Shown here piece by piece: positions 10,070 through 22,459 of a stretch of 64,000 nucleotides of DNA. The stretch lies in NCBI RefSeq assembly GCF_026210795.1, contig NC_089444.1:796501-860500 (forward strand), given 5' to 3'. Each line of letters begins with the position of its first letter. Position 1 is the first letter of the stretch. This stretch comes from Rhizophagus irregularis (taxonomy: Eukaryota; Glomeromycota; Glomeromycetes; Glomerales; Glomeraceae). The notes beneath the pieces were generated by a model that had not been told where the DNA came from, made no database searches, and saw only the letters and a program-made list of their open reading frames with translations. The position numbers were made by a program, and so were the translations under genes.

Positions 10070-13000
10070 AAGGCAAATTATTTATGTGAATTAATTTTAT
10101 TTAATATTTAATTATTTAGATATTAAAACGGATGAAAATTAACTAATCATTGTTTGTTTTTAAAAAAATTTATAGTTTTTTTTAAGTGATATTTGATATT
10201 ACACATTCAAAAGAAATTGTTTTTTATTTAAATTTATTTAAACACTAAGGCTAGAATAGTAAATATTTTACAAGTTTTTTAGCTTATATTTTTATATTCA
10301 CTTTTTTTATTATACTTAAATTATTTAAACACTAAGATTAGAGTAGTAAATATTTTACAAATTTCTTAGTTTGTAATTTAAATAAATCTTCTTTTTATAA
10401 CTTTTCCAATCATAAGATATAACTTACTTTACAGAAACCCGATGTTTTATAGTTAGTCTTCACGTATTCGACTTCTATTCATCAGAAAATTGCATCGATC
10501 ACGTTACTGCATAGTACATAATGAAATCATCACGAATTGTAAAATCATTACTACTATTCTATAACTAAGCAGTTTTGAAATATTAAAGAAATATAATAAG
10601 TATCTTTACAAAATAGTAAAAAATACCAATTTTTAATCAAGAAAATTTTTTTGCAATGTGTTAAGAAATAATTAATGACATATTTATTAATTATTATAAT
10701 TTTTTTTTTACACAGTGTAAATTCTGTAAACTATAAAATAGGTTTTCTGAAGTGTTGAAAATTTGTGAAATTAGATGAAATACTTTGCTAACAATCAAAA
10801 ATTTTCTAAATGTATTTTGGTTTTGTAGCGTTATAGGACATCGTAAAATACATTAATTGTAATATTAATTTATTAACATGTATATTTAGCAAATTACTGT
10901 AAAATATATTGTAAAATTTAATAAAATACAGTACATTCATCAGGAGATGTTTTTTATGTAGATTTATATGAAAATTCTATATAAAATTTACATATACTAA
11001 TCTATGTAATTTTAAGGACCCAACATAGATTTTATGTAAATCTGATTTTACGTGAAAAATATATTTATATAGATTTGTATGGTTTTTTTATTTACAATTC
11101 AAATAAAATTTATATATGTTTAAATAAATATTATATTTATGTTATATAGATTTATGTTTATTGTTAAAAGCGTATAATTAAATTTATTATCATTATACAA
11201 ATATATTTTCTTTATTAATGCTACTAACTACTGAACTAATCATCTGATGATATTGAGCTATAAGTATCTTCCTCAACGTTTAATTCATTATCCTAGTATA
11301 AAATATATATATATACACATTTTTATTTTTATTTTTATTAATGGGTTCCAGTTAGAAACCTAACATGGACGCGATTATAAGTAGAAAATTACATATAAGT
11401 CAAAATTGACAAAAATACTAACTAAACTACACGCGAAAATAATCTACTCAAACCGGTGGGCAATTAACAGGAAGAAGGTATAATGTGAGATACTAAAATT
11501 AGACCTCACGACACAAAAACCCAGATAACGCCACTGCCTCCCATACTCTCGCCTAGGTAAACCTAAGTTTTGGTAAGTTGAAGCCCATACCCCGCAGATT
11601 ATCAAACTGAACCGCCAGCCCCTGGTTGGAAAAATCCCCCCACACTGGTCGATAAAAATAAATTCTCCAAGTGACTATATTACCAGAGTTAACAAACTAC
11701 CTAAGAGTAAACTAAAGGGGAACTTTTTAGTGTCATGCAATCCCCGAAAGGACACCCACCTCATTTCGAACGATCCCTCCAATCTAAACTAAACCGCAGT
11801 AAAAACTCATGATAGTCCAAACATGTGCCACCTTGACCTCACCTGACCAAAAACTGATCACCAAGATCTGCACCCCCTTAAATTACACCCAACTCTCTCA
11901 AAAGAAAAGATCTACAAACCACCTGATGTCGATCAATTTTGGGATACCCCCCTACCCCCAGAAAAACTCCAAAAAGCAGAAGGCAAAAAAGAAAGACGAG
12001 AAAAATTCACCAAAAAAATAAGAAAAATTCATAACCCTAGGAAAACCAACCCAAAGGAGTAAAAACCTAGGTAAAGAGGGAAATTTCACCAAACTATCAC
12101 CAGGAACAACCCCTTATTATTAAGAAAGCGAACTTTCACCACTGAGCAAAATGGAAATTTCTTCCTTCCAGCTTGGAATCTTCAACCTTATAACCAAAGT
12201 CGTTCAAAACATATGAACAAGTGCCGCTGGACCCAATAGAGACAAGTAGCGGAAACCAAGTTGGTGTTTTAACCAGGTATTTAGGGCAACTTCTTTAAAT
12301 ACGAGTATTTTAAAATGAGTGAAATATTATTTCCATTAAGAAAAGTGAGAGAAAGGAGAGAGCACCCATATTTATATATACACATTAATTAACACCCAAG
12401 TAGGATTTTTAGACAATTTTTTTCTTTAAAAGGCGAAAATTTTGGTTGATCATTTCGTTTTAACCAGATTTTCACCTAAATTTTCTATTCCGTTTTTGAA
12501 AATCATCCACATGCACGGTTGCCATGGATACAAAAAAAATTGCCTTTTTCGTAAAAAACTCTCGATTTAATTTTAAGTATTAGTACAGTATATGTACAAG
12601 TACAAGAACATGAACATGAACAGTACATGTACATGTACATGTACAGAGAAAGTGGCTATGGAAACTTTTTGTGCAGAGTTTAACTGTGCTGCTCAAAAAG
12701 AATGTTAACTTGACAGATCACGAATGAATCAACATTTTTTAATATTATGTCGATCAATTTTATTTTACCAAAAATAAAATATTTACCAAATAAAATATAA
12801 TTAAACAATTTAATAAATATTAATTTTTTTTTTGTTAAATTGGAACACTCATAATATTCTGAATTGCAAAAAAAATTTTTAAGAAATATTTTTACAAAAT
12901 TTTATTTAATTAAAAAATTAAAGACATTTCGTACTGAAAAAATCAGAATTTATTTTTACTGTTACGCCAAAAATTTTTTTCGTAATACAATCGAAGTCTA

Positions 13001-13117
13001 TAAAAAAAAATTCTCACAGTAAAAAAAAAAATCATCTCTCCCACTTTTCTTCTTGGACTGTTTACTTTCAGAAAAAAAAATAAATTTTACTTTAAAAACT
13101 GTCAATTTTTTTTTACT
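10070..13117. other. Gene-poor stretch with a duplicated 3' segment, a GC-richer block and an ACATGT microsatellite
   Basis: At about 10222-10380 a segment of roughly 100 bp is present twice (AAACACTAAG...AGTAAATATTTTACAA). From about 11340 to 12365 base composition changes to markedly more C and G, with C-runs and no long ORF. The 70-codon frame at 11809 has no family features. At 12590-12645 lies a palindromic ACATGT/ACATGA microsatellite. The remainder is plain A/T-rich DNA. Confidence 0.5.
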
Positions 13118-14252
13118 ATGACATCAACCTTAACTGTTATTGGACTTGTTGCTCACGTAAAATCATCTGAAAGAACTGTTCATGGTGAGGCTATGTATAG
13201 GGAAAAAATTACTGGACAAAATCATCGCTTCCTTTTCAAACAATTTGTTAATGCACGACATGAATATAACGAAGCGTTCAGGGAGGGAGATTTGGTATTA
13301 TTTGGAGGAAAATTTACTATCGATGAGCAAAAATTAATGGTAAGTAATTATACATGTTTTTTTGTAGCTAAAATAACTATAAATTAAAAAAAAAAAATAC
13401 TTATTTTTTTCATGGTGGTAGCTTGTTGTTGAAATGGCTTGTGTGATGGAGCCAAAAATGGGGCCAAATGGTGAACATCTGAAGTGGGACCCAACACAGA
13501 TCCCGTCAACCAAACCATTCATTAACATCTCAACATCTGCAGAAGAACCCCTAACTACCTACGAAAATATGAATTTTGTAAAAACGCGTTCATTGGTTTA
13601 CTCTCCATTCCATTCATCAGCTCGTAATATTAATTTTGAGTTAGGGTATTCGAAGGACGCAAAATGGCTTGAGTCTATTAACGACAAGTGGAGTGATTAC
13701 GCAAACTTTTTTGTTGGAGGATTCCTTGAAGCTATTTACACAGCAAACAGCAAAACATATGCTCAAGTTGATGCCAAAATGATTGACTATGATGCAAGGT
13801 TCCGTCATCCAAATTACCAATTTCCTATATCGTCCCCAAAGAAATCAGCTAATGCATTTGCGATGAGAAGAAATGAATTGATTTCAAACCCCATTTCTAA
13901 TCCAAGAACGGACTCAATAATTATAGATGATAATACGCAAGAACTTAATCCAAACAAAAAAAAATCGATTATTATCGATGATGATGATGAATCAGCCACC
14001 CAATCTGCCGTTGATAATGAAGAATTCATGTCTAATAACAAAAAATTGAAAGGATCTCAAAGAACTACCTTGTCAAAAAAACGACAGCTATCAGATTTAT
14101 GTAACGATCTAGATGATGATCTTAATCTTAACGATTCTGATGATGACGCTGCTAATAATCTTGATGATAGTCCATTCAAACTTGATGTTAACAAAGTTAG
14201 AGGCGGAAAGGGTAGTAGAGGCAGACGAGGTCGAAAATCTAATAAAAAATAA
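13118..14252 (+). CDS. Conserved-type protein with possible OB-fold N-terminus, acidic middle and basic RG-rich tail
   Basis: Two exons, 13118-13339 and 13422-14252, joined in phase 0 (KLM|LVVEMAC), giving 350 residues with no stops. Residues 1-115 alternate short beta-like strands (STLTVIGLVAHV, REGDLVLFGGKF), resembling an OB-type nucleic-acid-binding barrel; this is a structural impression only. The middle third is rich in Ser, Asn and Asp with runs such as IIDDDDES, and the end is a basic Gly-Arg tail (GGKGSRGRRGRKSNKK), typical of nucleic-acid binders and nuclear proteins. An alternative reading through the intron ends at 13387 and is less likely because the spliced form extends cleanly. 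Function not recognised. Confidence 0.8.
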
Positions 14253-14436
14253 ATCATATTATTGTTACTTTGTGTAAAAGAACAATAATATTATCATTAC
14301 TTCATGAAATTTCGCAACTTACGATATTAATAAAAGTTATCCTAAAAGAAATATTAAATAAAATATTTTTGAATGAAATTTTTTTTTTTATATGTAAAAA
14401 ATTATTGAAAGTAAAAAGTAATTTCTTTTAGTAACG

Positions 14437-16510
14437 GCAGTTTCGGTACCAGTTTTGTGATTTATCAAACTGATTACCAATCGGTTGATAAAAATTGTTA
14501 CAGAACGTCTTTTAACAAGTATTTGCATCATTTTTTTGTTAAAACAGTTAAAAGACATTACAAAACGTCTTTTAACAAGTAAATTAATAAATTAAAAAAT
14601 GTTTTGTATCATTTTTGTTAAAACAGTTAAAAAATGTTGCGAAACATTTTTTAACATTGGAATGAATTATTAAATGTAAGGCGCAGTATTATATTTAGTT
14701 TAGATACTTTAAAATTTTTATTTTATTTTATTTACTGCGTCCACAGTGAGTAAAACTATTAGAATTGTTAAGGGAATAAAACGTCCAGGTACATGGCATT
14801 AAACTGTACCTATAGGTGTCGTCAAAATGCCATATTTATAATTACAGCATTACGGCAAAATGGGAATTTGCCCTTAAAATATAAAGATCGGCATTCAATA
14901 ATTTATAAAATAATTTGGTAGAATGGTATTACGGTATAAGCTTTATATACCGTAATTAATTTTGATGACACCTATAACTGTGCCATATAATTCATTTTAG
15001 TGGACTATAGTTCTTGTAATTAATTTTTATTTTATTTTATTTGTTTGTTTATTTTAGAATAAGGAACATTGTAATCACAATAGAGATCGGAACTAAGGGG
15101 TGATGTATATTGTAACAATGATATTGGAAATTTTAAAGATATTAGAATGAAAAGTTAATTTCAGAATTAAGAATTTAATATTGAAGTTAAAATGGATAAA
15201 GTATGGATATTTAAAAGGGAATTTAATTGTAAATAATGGAAATTAATTTAGTCCGAAATGTTTAAATCGAGTACAGAACCAAGTGGGAACTTAAAAGTTA
15301 TAAAATGAGGGAACTTTAGGGCGTAATAATTTAATAGTATATGGGAAATAATCTATAAAATATAAATATTGAAATTATTAAGGAATTTGTTAGTTCTGAT
15401 ATTATTTTGAAGTTATATTAATAAGTATGAAACAAGGAATAATGTCTACTTAGGAGAAACTATCGAAGTTTAAAAGTGTAAATTATGAATAATGGGAATT
15501 TATTAATGATGTGGAAAATTCGGAATAAGAGACATAAATAATTTTATTAGTTTATTTTTATTTTTTCACTATATATTATTAGAACCAAGTATAGACTCGG
15601 GATTGTAACAGATTATTTTGTATTTTGTTATTATAAATAAAGTCAACAATGTTCAAGGTAAATGTGACTTGTCACAGTACGTCCTTACATGTAATTTAAT
15701 AAATAAGATAACGTTACGCAACGTTTTCTATTAAAAAATTAAAAATGTTTGCGAAAAACGTTTTTTATTAATAATTTAATAAAAAACAAACGTTTTTCTC
15801 AAACATTTTTAATTTTTTTTAACAAAAAAACGTTGCAAAAACGTTTTTTATTAATAATTTAATAAAAAAAACGTTTTTCGCAAACGTTTTTAATTGTTTT
15901 AATAGAAACGTTGCGAAAACGTTTTCTATTAATAATTTAATAAAAAAAACATTTATCTTAAATGTTTTTAATTTTTTTAACAAAAAAACATTTGCGAAAA
16001 CGTTTTTTATTAATAATTTAATAAAAAAAACGTTTTTTGCAAACTCTTTAATTGTTTTAATAGAAAACGTTGTGAAAACGTTTTCTATTAATAATTTAAT
16101 AAAAAAAAACATTTATCTTAAATGTTTTTAATTTTTTTAACAAAAAAACGTTGCAAAAATGTTTTTTATTAATAATTTAATAAAAAAAAACATTTTTCGC
16201 AAATGTTTTTAATTGTTTTAATAGAAAACGTTGCGAAAACGTTTTTATTAAGTAATTTAATTAAAAAAAATGGTTCACAATGCTTTTTAATAAAAAACAT
16301 TGCGAAACCTTTTTTTATTAAATAATTATATAGAAAAAAACGTTTTTGTAATTTTTTTACCTTAAAATAAAAATATTGCGAAAATAGTAAAAATCGGGCC
16401 AATAATAAATCGGTAAATCAGTTCGGTTTTCGGTAATTGACATACCGATACTGATCAATTTGGTTCAGTTTCGGTTTTGGCAAAAACCGAGCCGAACCGA
16501 ACTGCCTAGA
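14437..16510. mobile_element. Transposon-like block with GGCAGTTYGG ends
   Basis: The left part begins GGCAGTTTCGGTACCAG (about 14437). The right part, read in reverse, begins GGCAGTTCGGTTCGGCTCGG (ending about 16509). Both ends are rich in CGGTA/ACCGA words. Inside lies a segment from about 14675 to 15690 that starts TGTAAGGCGCAGTA, ends CAGTACGTCCTTACA and contains an AATAAA; it could be a solo LTR or another inserted element. No transposase ORF survives, and I cannot find a convincing target-site duplication for either layer, so the borders are provisional. Confidence 0.45.
15715..16380. repeat. Tandem array of self-complementary hairpin units
   Basis: Repeats of about 60-130 bp built from AACGTTTT...ATTAATAATTTAATAAAAAAAACGTTTTTCGCAA-type modules, each largely its own inverted complement (AACGTTT against AAACGTT around ATTAATAATTTAAT). 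Single strands would fold into a row of hairpins. ORFs called here on the minus strand are by-products of the repeat. Confidence 0.7.
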
Positions 16511-16678
16511 CCTACGCTATTCAATTTTTGGCTGTGGCTCTTCTTCTCAATATGCCATTCGATTTGCTTTGCCAAGTGATGCATTAAATTATTATAAATA
16601 AAACAAAAATAATTCTACTTTCTATATTTTTTGCAACACTTTTCTTCAGTTTTGAATAAAAAAATATTCTCAAAAACT

Positions 16679-19600
16679 ATGGATTTAAACATTAATCGTT
16701 GGAGAGTTGAATTATCAGATGATGAATCTGAATCTTATTCAGATTATGAAGATTTTGATAATTCTCTATTTTCAAGTTTTGCAGTACGTCAAACTGCCAA
16801 TGCAGACCATTCTCGTGTTCCAATCCAATCCTCTTTTCCATCTTCAAATATAACTTTTAGAGCTTATTTTCCACCCTGGCAACCCTCTACAAAACTATTC
16901 AATTTAAAATCTCGATTTGATAAAGATGTTCTTACCCAGTATCCATGTGTTCCATGTAGTTATTGTTCTCGTTTACAATACCCAACAAAAGCAAGATGGG
17001 AATTATATGATGACACTATTCAATACCCTTTAGAGAAAGTTTACCAAAACAATCCACAAATTAAATTAGTTTTTCACACTGATGATTCTAAGCCTAAACG
17101 GATAGCAACATGTTCCTCTTGCCATAATTCTAATAATCGATTTAATATACCAGTTCCTGATCCTGTTCCAGCTGAAATTCAAAATGTACCTCCATATCAC
17201 CGTATTTATCTTTCTCCTATTCATCTTAGCTGTTCATTAGGTCGAACTCCAAATAGTAATGCTTATTCAAATTATCGTCACTTAACTGGTACTTTTATTT
17301 ATTCAAAAAATATCAATGCTCTTGCATTATATTCTGGTACTGTTGGTGCTATATTGGCCAATAATAATTCAAATTCATGGTATCATTCTTCACTTGATAA
17401 TGCAGCAACATGGTTATGTGATAATAATCCTTACTTTAAACCATATAAAACTTTAATTAACCGTGGTACTTGGGATGGACCCCCAGTCATTTTTCCAATT
17501 GCTTTACCTAGCAATCTTTCTCAAACCCAAGAACAACCTATATTTAATATTAATTCTCGACCTTCTGCAGTAGTAGTACCTCCTTATGATTTTGATACAG
17601 AAATACATAATGAAGATTATTATTATTCTCGATTAATGGCAGGATTTTTAACTGATCCTAATAATAAGGAATTACCAATACCATTTTATGATAAAAATAT
17701 TGAACCACTGTTGTTTCCTGATCTTTTTCCATATGGAAAAGGTTTTTATTTAAATGATAAAAATACAAATAGACGAAATATAGACACTCTAGGCAATTAT
17801 GCAAAATCTTTACTACTTTGTCCTGATCCTAGATGGCGTTTATCTTGGTATTGGCCTCATTATATTTATCTAACACTTGAAAAGTTAAGAAATCATCAAA
17901 ATAGAACTCGAATATTAAATCAACATAATATTTCTCAATCAAATCAATTAACAACTGCAGATTTTATTACTAATAGTATTTATACTGGACGTCCTATTAT
18001 TAATGAAAGTAAAACAACAACTGTACCTTCCTATATAAGAACTGGAGATTCTTATTTTCGTCAAAAAGAACATCACATTAATACAATGGTTCAGGGATTT
18101 GGTCTTCCACAAATTTTTTATACTATGACTATGGCTGAAAACCATTGGTCACATTTGCATAAAATTTTATCAAAAACTGATAATAAAGATACTTTACCTT
18201 CTAATCATCCTTTTCATACTTATTTACATTATCATCACCATTTATCATCAATACATCAATCTCTTTGGAAAAATCCAAATCTAACAAATTGGGGTAATTG
18301 GTTACATCATTTTGAACGAGATGAATTTCAAAATCGTGGAGCAATACATACACATGGTATTGCCTATTTGTCTAAATCAATTCCTGAATTAATTGATTCT
18401 AATGTTATTAGAGCAGATATGCCTGATCCCAATTTAGAACCAGAATTATATGAATTAGTTAAAAAACATCAAATTCATACATGTGATTTACGTTGTGGTG
18501 GTCCTGCTCTACCTGGATCACGATGTAAAAAAGGATTTCCACAACCTTACTCAAATACTACATATGAAGATCCTAATTCCTTAAGATATATTTATCGTCG
18601 TACAAAAGAAGAAGATTTATATGTTATTCCATATCATGCACCAACTCTATTTTTATGGAATGGACATGTAAATTTTCAGTATGTAACAACACATCAATTT
18701 GCAAAATATATGACAAAATATGTTACAAAATCTGAACCTACAGAATATTTTGATCTTTTTGAAGCTGATGCATATCGAAAACATATTTTAGCCAGACGTC
18801 TTGGTTCAATGGAATTAATGATTCTTTTACTTGGATATTCAATATGTCGATCATCAATTGCTGTTGAATTTCTTCCTTCCATTCCTTCTGAAGTAAGAAA
18901 TAAATCTGTTAAACCACCTTATTTATTACAACAAGAAGAACAATTATCTCCATATTGGGATGATGCAATTGATAAATATTTTGACCGTCCATCTGATAAT
19001 ATATTTGATAATTTAACATATCCTTTATATCATCGTAATTATATTATTCAGAAAAATCAACCAGCTAGTGGAACATATTATATTGATAAAAAAAATCGGT
19101 TTATAAAAAAATGACAAAAAGAAATTCTTGTACGTTTTCAACATTTAACTATTCAACATTCTGAATCATTTTTTTATCAACAATTACTACTCAGATTACC
19201 TGCTCGAAGTGAAGATGAGTTAAAAAATTCTTATCCAACTTATAAAGCTCATTTTGAAGCTAAATATCCTACTGAATATTCATTGACCTTAATTCATGTG
19301 CAAAACTCAATGCAAACTAATATTCAAAAATATACAAAAAATTATCAGAATTTAATTGATAAATTAATAACTTCATTGCATACAAATTTACAGCATATTA
19401 TTAGAAACCAATTATTTAATTTATTAAAACAACCTAATCCTTCAAATAGTCTTTCTTCAATGATATTTTCAGAAGATCAATATAAAGTATTTAATATACT
19501 TATAAATAATTGGGGACAAAGAGAACATTCTAAACATCCATACTTTTTTTTAACTGGTTCAGCAGATACAGGTAAATCTTTTATGATTCAACAAATTGTA

Positions 19601-20779
19601 AATTTTCTAATTAACAAAAATATTAAATACTTATTAATGGCACCTACTGGAGTTGCTGCTAAAAATGTTGATGGTCAAACTATACATTCAACATTACATA
19701 TTAGAAATACTCAAACATATTTTGAAACATTATCTTATTATAATGATCAGCAAAGAAATGAACTTAGTCAAATTAAAGCTATTATAATTGAAGAAGTATC
19801 AATGGTATCAGCACCACTTTTATCATTTATTAGTTTATTATTTGCAAAAATCCACAAAAATTCAGCACCTTTTGGTGGTATTCAAACCTTACTTGTTGGA
19901 GATATTGCTCAACTCCCACCTGTTAATGGTAAACAAGTCTTTTTTGCTCAGGAATGGCTTGAATTTTTTCCACTTTTTCTCACTACCTCTCATAGGCAAC
20001 ATGAAGATATATCATTTTACGATGCATTACAAGAAATGCGAGTAGGAAAATTAAGTTCACAAACAATAAACCTAATTAATGAAAAAGTATCATCTTATGA
20101 AAATAGTATTACATCAATTGATACTACTTACATTTGTGGATTTCGTAATGAAGCTGATACAATTAATAACCTAATTTGTGGATTTTTGCCTACTTCTGAT
20201 GAAAATACTTCTGGATTAATATCAGTAGCTGTTGATTACATTAATAATATAGAATGTGAACCAAAAGAATATGATAAACAATTTAGACATTATACCAACC
20301 TGCCATCTGAACTAATAATAAGAGAAGGTGCAAAAGTAATGTTCTTGACTAATAAATTATTTAAAGAAGAACTTTGCAATGGATCAATTGGTATTATAAC
20401 TAAATTAATAGATGAAAATCACATAGAAGTAGTATTTCCTATAAATTCTGGAATAAATCAAGTAGTAGTAGAAAAAATTACTACTTATTTTAATATAAAT
20501 GGAGCACCAGCACAACGTATACAATTTCCGCTTCAGAATGCATTTGCATTAACTGTACATAAGACACAAGGCCTTACACTTCCCCATGCAACTATATCAT
20601 TAGATGAACAAATGTTTGCTAATGGACAAGCTTATGTAGCTATGAGTCGTGCTAAATCTTGGCAAAATTTGGAAATTCGATCTTTTGATCCAAATGCAAT
20701 TAAAGTAGATAATGACATGTTACTAGAATTAGATAGACTTCAAAAAAAATATGATTCTTTACAATCATTATATTTATAA
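16679..20779 (+). pseudogene. Helitron Rep-helicase ORF with one internal TGA
   Basis: One frame runs from ATG 16679 to 20779, broken only by TGA at 19112-19114; without it the protein would be about 1366 residues. The first part is the Helitron helicase-like/Rep domain with the HUH motif IHTHGI (His557, His559) in EFQNRGAIHTHG and the paired tyrosines KYMTKYVTK (Tyr677, Tyr681). The second part is a PIF1-type helicase: Walker A TGSADTGKS, PTGVAAKNVDGQTIHS, Walker B IIIEEVSMV, GDIAQLPPV, and the C-terminal ALTVHKTQGLTL and AYVAMSRAKS. Walker A has Asp where Gly is usual (GSAGTGKS) and Walker B has Glu for the usual Asp. Apart from the stop it is well preserved, so the copy looks recent. Borders: a CTAG at 20959-20962 followed by T is a possible 3' end, but I see no convincing terminal hairpin. 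Confidence 0.9.
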
Positions 20780-20993
20780 TATTTGTATTATAAAATTCAA
20801 TCTTTTATTCAAATGCAATTAAATTAAATAATGAGAAATTACTAGAATTAAATTGATTACAACAAAAATATAATGCTTTATATCATTATTCATAATATTT
20901 TTATTATAACTAAATAAAGTATAATATTTAAAAGCTCACTAACTTGTACTTGATTACCCTAGTTATATATTATATAAAAATATTGTATTAATA

Positions 20994-22170
20994 TTAAATT
21001 AAAATATACTTAACTGCATATTGGTTTAATTTTGTAATTATGTAACCTTCATCCATTTCGATTTTTACATGTTCAGGATCTAACATATTTTGAATACATG
21101 CTTTTATCACAAAAGCATTATTTTTGGTTGCATTTTTACTGAACACTTTGGCAACAATTTGGGAAAGTAGTGACTCATCTTCTTCATCAATACATGTCTC
21201 TAGATTTTCAAACCACCATCGAACTTTATCATTTGATTTCCATTTGGCAAGATCTGCCTAACTAGTAGACGTATCAACTTTTTCCAATTGACCTTTTAAG
21301 CATGACCATGTATGTCTACGTATTGTTCCAAATAAACTTTCACGATATGAACAACAATATGATCCAACCTAATTTAAATATATGATTATTAGTATATAAA
21401 ATATTATGAGAAGTACAAATAAATAAAAAAATTATTTAACAATCACCTTTTCTTCAATTCTTCACCATAATATATTCCATTTAGTAGTTTGTTCATATTT
21501 TTCCATTTTTTCAGGAGCCATTATCTTTAGATGCTTCTTTATATGTAATGAAAGAGATTCCGCTTTCAGGTATAGACATTCATTTATTATTTCTTTAACT
21601 CCATCTTCCACATATTGCTATATAAATAAAATTAAAAATATGAAATAAAAACACATATTACAGATGAACTCCCACCACTCAGACTTTTTCTTTCCTTCTA
21701 TAACACATTCCAGTTTTTTGACTATAGATTTAATTTGTTTGATTGTGATTGCATTTGATTCGTAGTTTTTTCTTGCTTCTGAAACATAGCTATGGTATGA
21801 TCGTACATTTGTTTATGAAGATCAAAAAGCTTTTTCATTTGGCTTTCAATAACTATATTAAAAATTAAATTATCAAGAAAATCATTGAATACTAGTAATT
21901 ATTAAGTTGTTAATAATATTTAATAAAATCAAAACATACCATCAGAATTTTGATTGGTAGCATTAGTAAGTATTTGACTTGAATTTTCGATGTCAATCAA
22001 TGGTAAGCGAGAGATATTGTTACTTTCATCTTCAATGGTAATTGGTACTTGAGACACAATTTTATTGGGTGAGTTTTTTAATAGATTATCCATAGTATCA
22101 ATTGTATTATCTGTTAATAATGATGTATTGAGTGTAATTTTTGGATTTTTGAAAATAACTTATTTATAAA
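20994..22170 (-). pseudogene. 3' part of a host gene split by the CACTA element
   Basis: Minus-strand exons: 22170-21940 (LTDNTIDTMDNLLKN.. to NATNQNSD), about 21852-21680 (VIESQMKKLFDLHKQMYD, then a frame change into EARKNYESNAITIKQIK), 21617-21447 (QYVEDGVKEIINECLYLK), and 21368-20994 (VGSYCCSYRESLFGTIRRH.. [17 protein letters not shown]..). Introns have normal GT..AG ends. In-frame stops at 21464-21462 (TGA) and 21260-21258 (TAG), plus the frame change, show decay. The 5' part continues beyond the element at 32538. Product not recognised; it is lysine- and glutamate-rich with a Trp-Trp motif near the end. Confidence 0.65.
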
Positions 22171-22459
22171 CACTGGTCGAAATCAAAACTTTCGACCGTT
22201 AAGAGCTTTCGGCATAAATTTTGCCGATTGGTCATGTGATTCGTCACATTTTTTGACCAATGGTAAAAATCGGTAAAATCAATCACAAATCGACTGATAC
22301 TGATTGTTAAACGAAACCTCGTTCAGTCTTTTGGTGAAAAATCGACTTATACCGATTGTTATACGAAAAATGGTTACTTGAGATCGTTCAGTAAAATTTT
22401 GCCGATTGGTCATATAAATCGACACATTTTTGCCAAATGGAAAAAATCAAAAAAATATG

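Noticed and set aside
15819-16402. Minus-strand ORFs rich in KLLIENVF
   Set aside because: Products of the palindromic satellite; they change with the repeat and have no codon or family signal.
20940-20962. CTAG at 20959-20962 followed by T as the Helitron 3' end
   Set aside because: Position and bases fit, but I found no clear hairpin just upstream and no matching 5' TC end, so the border is not claimed.
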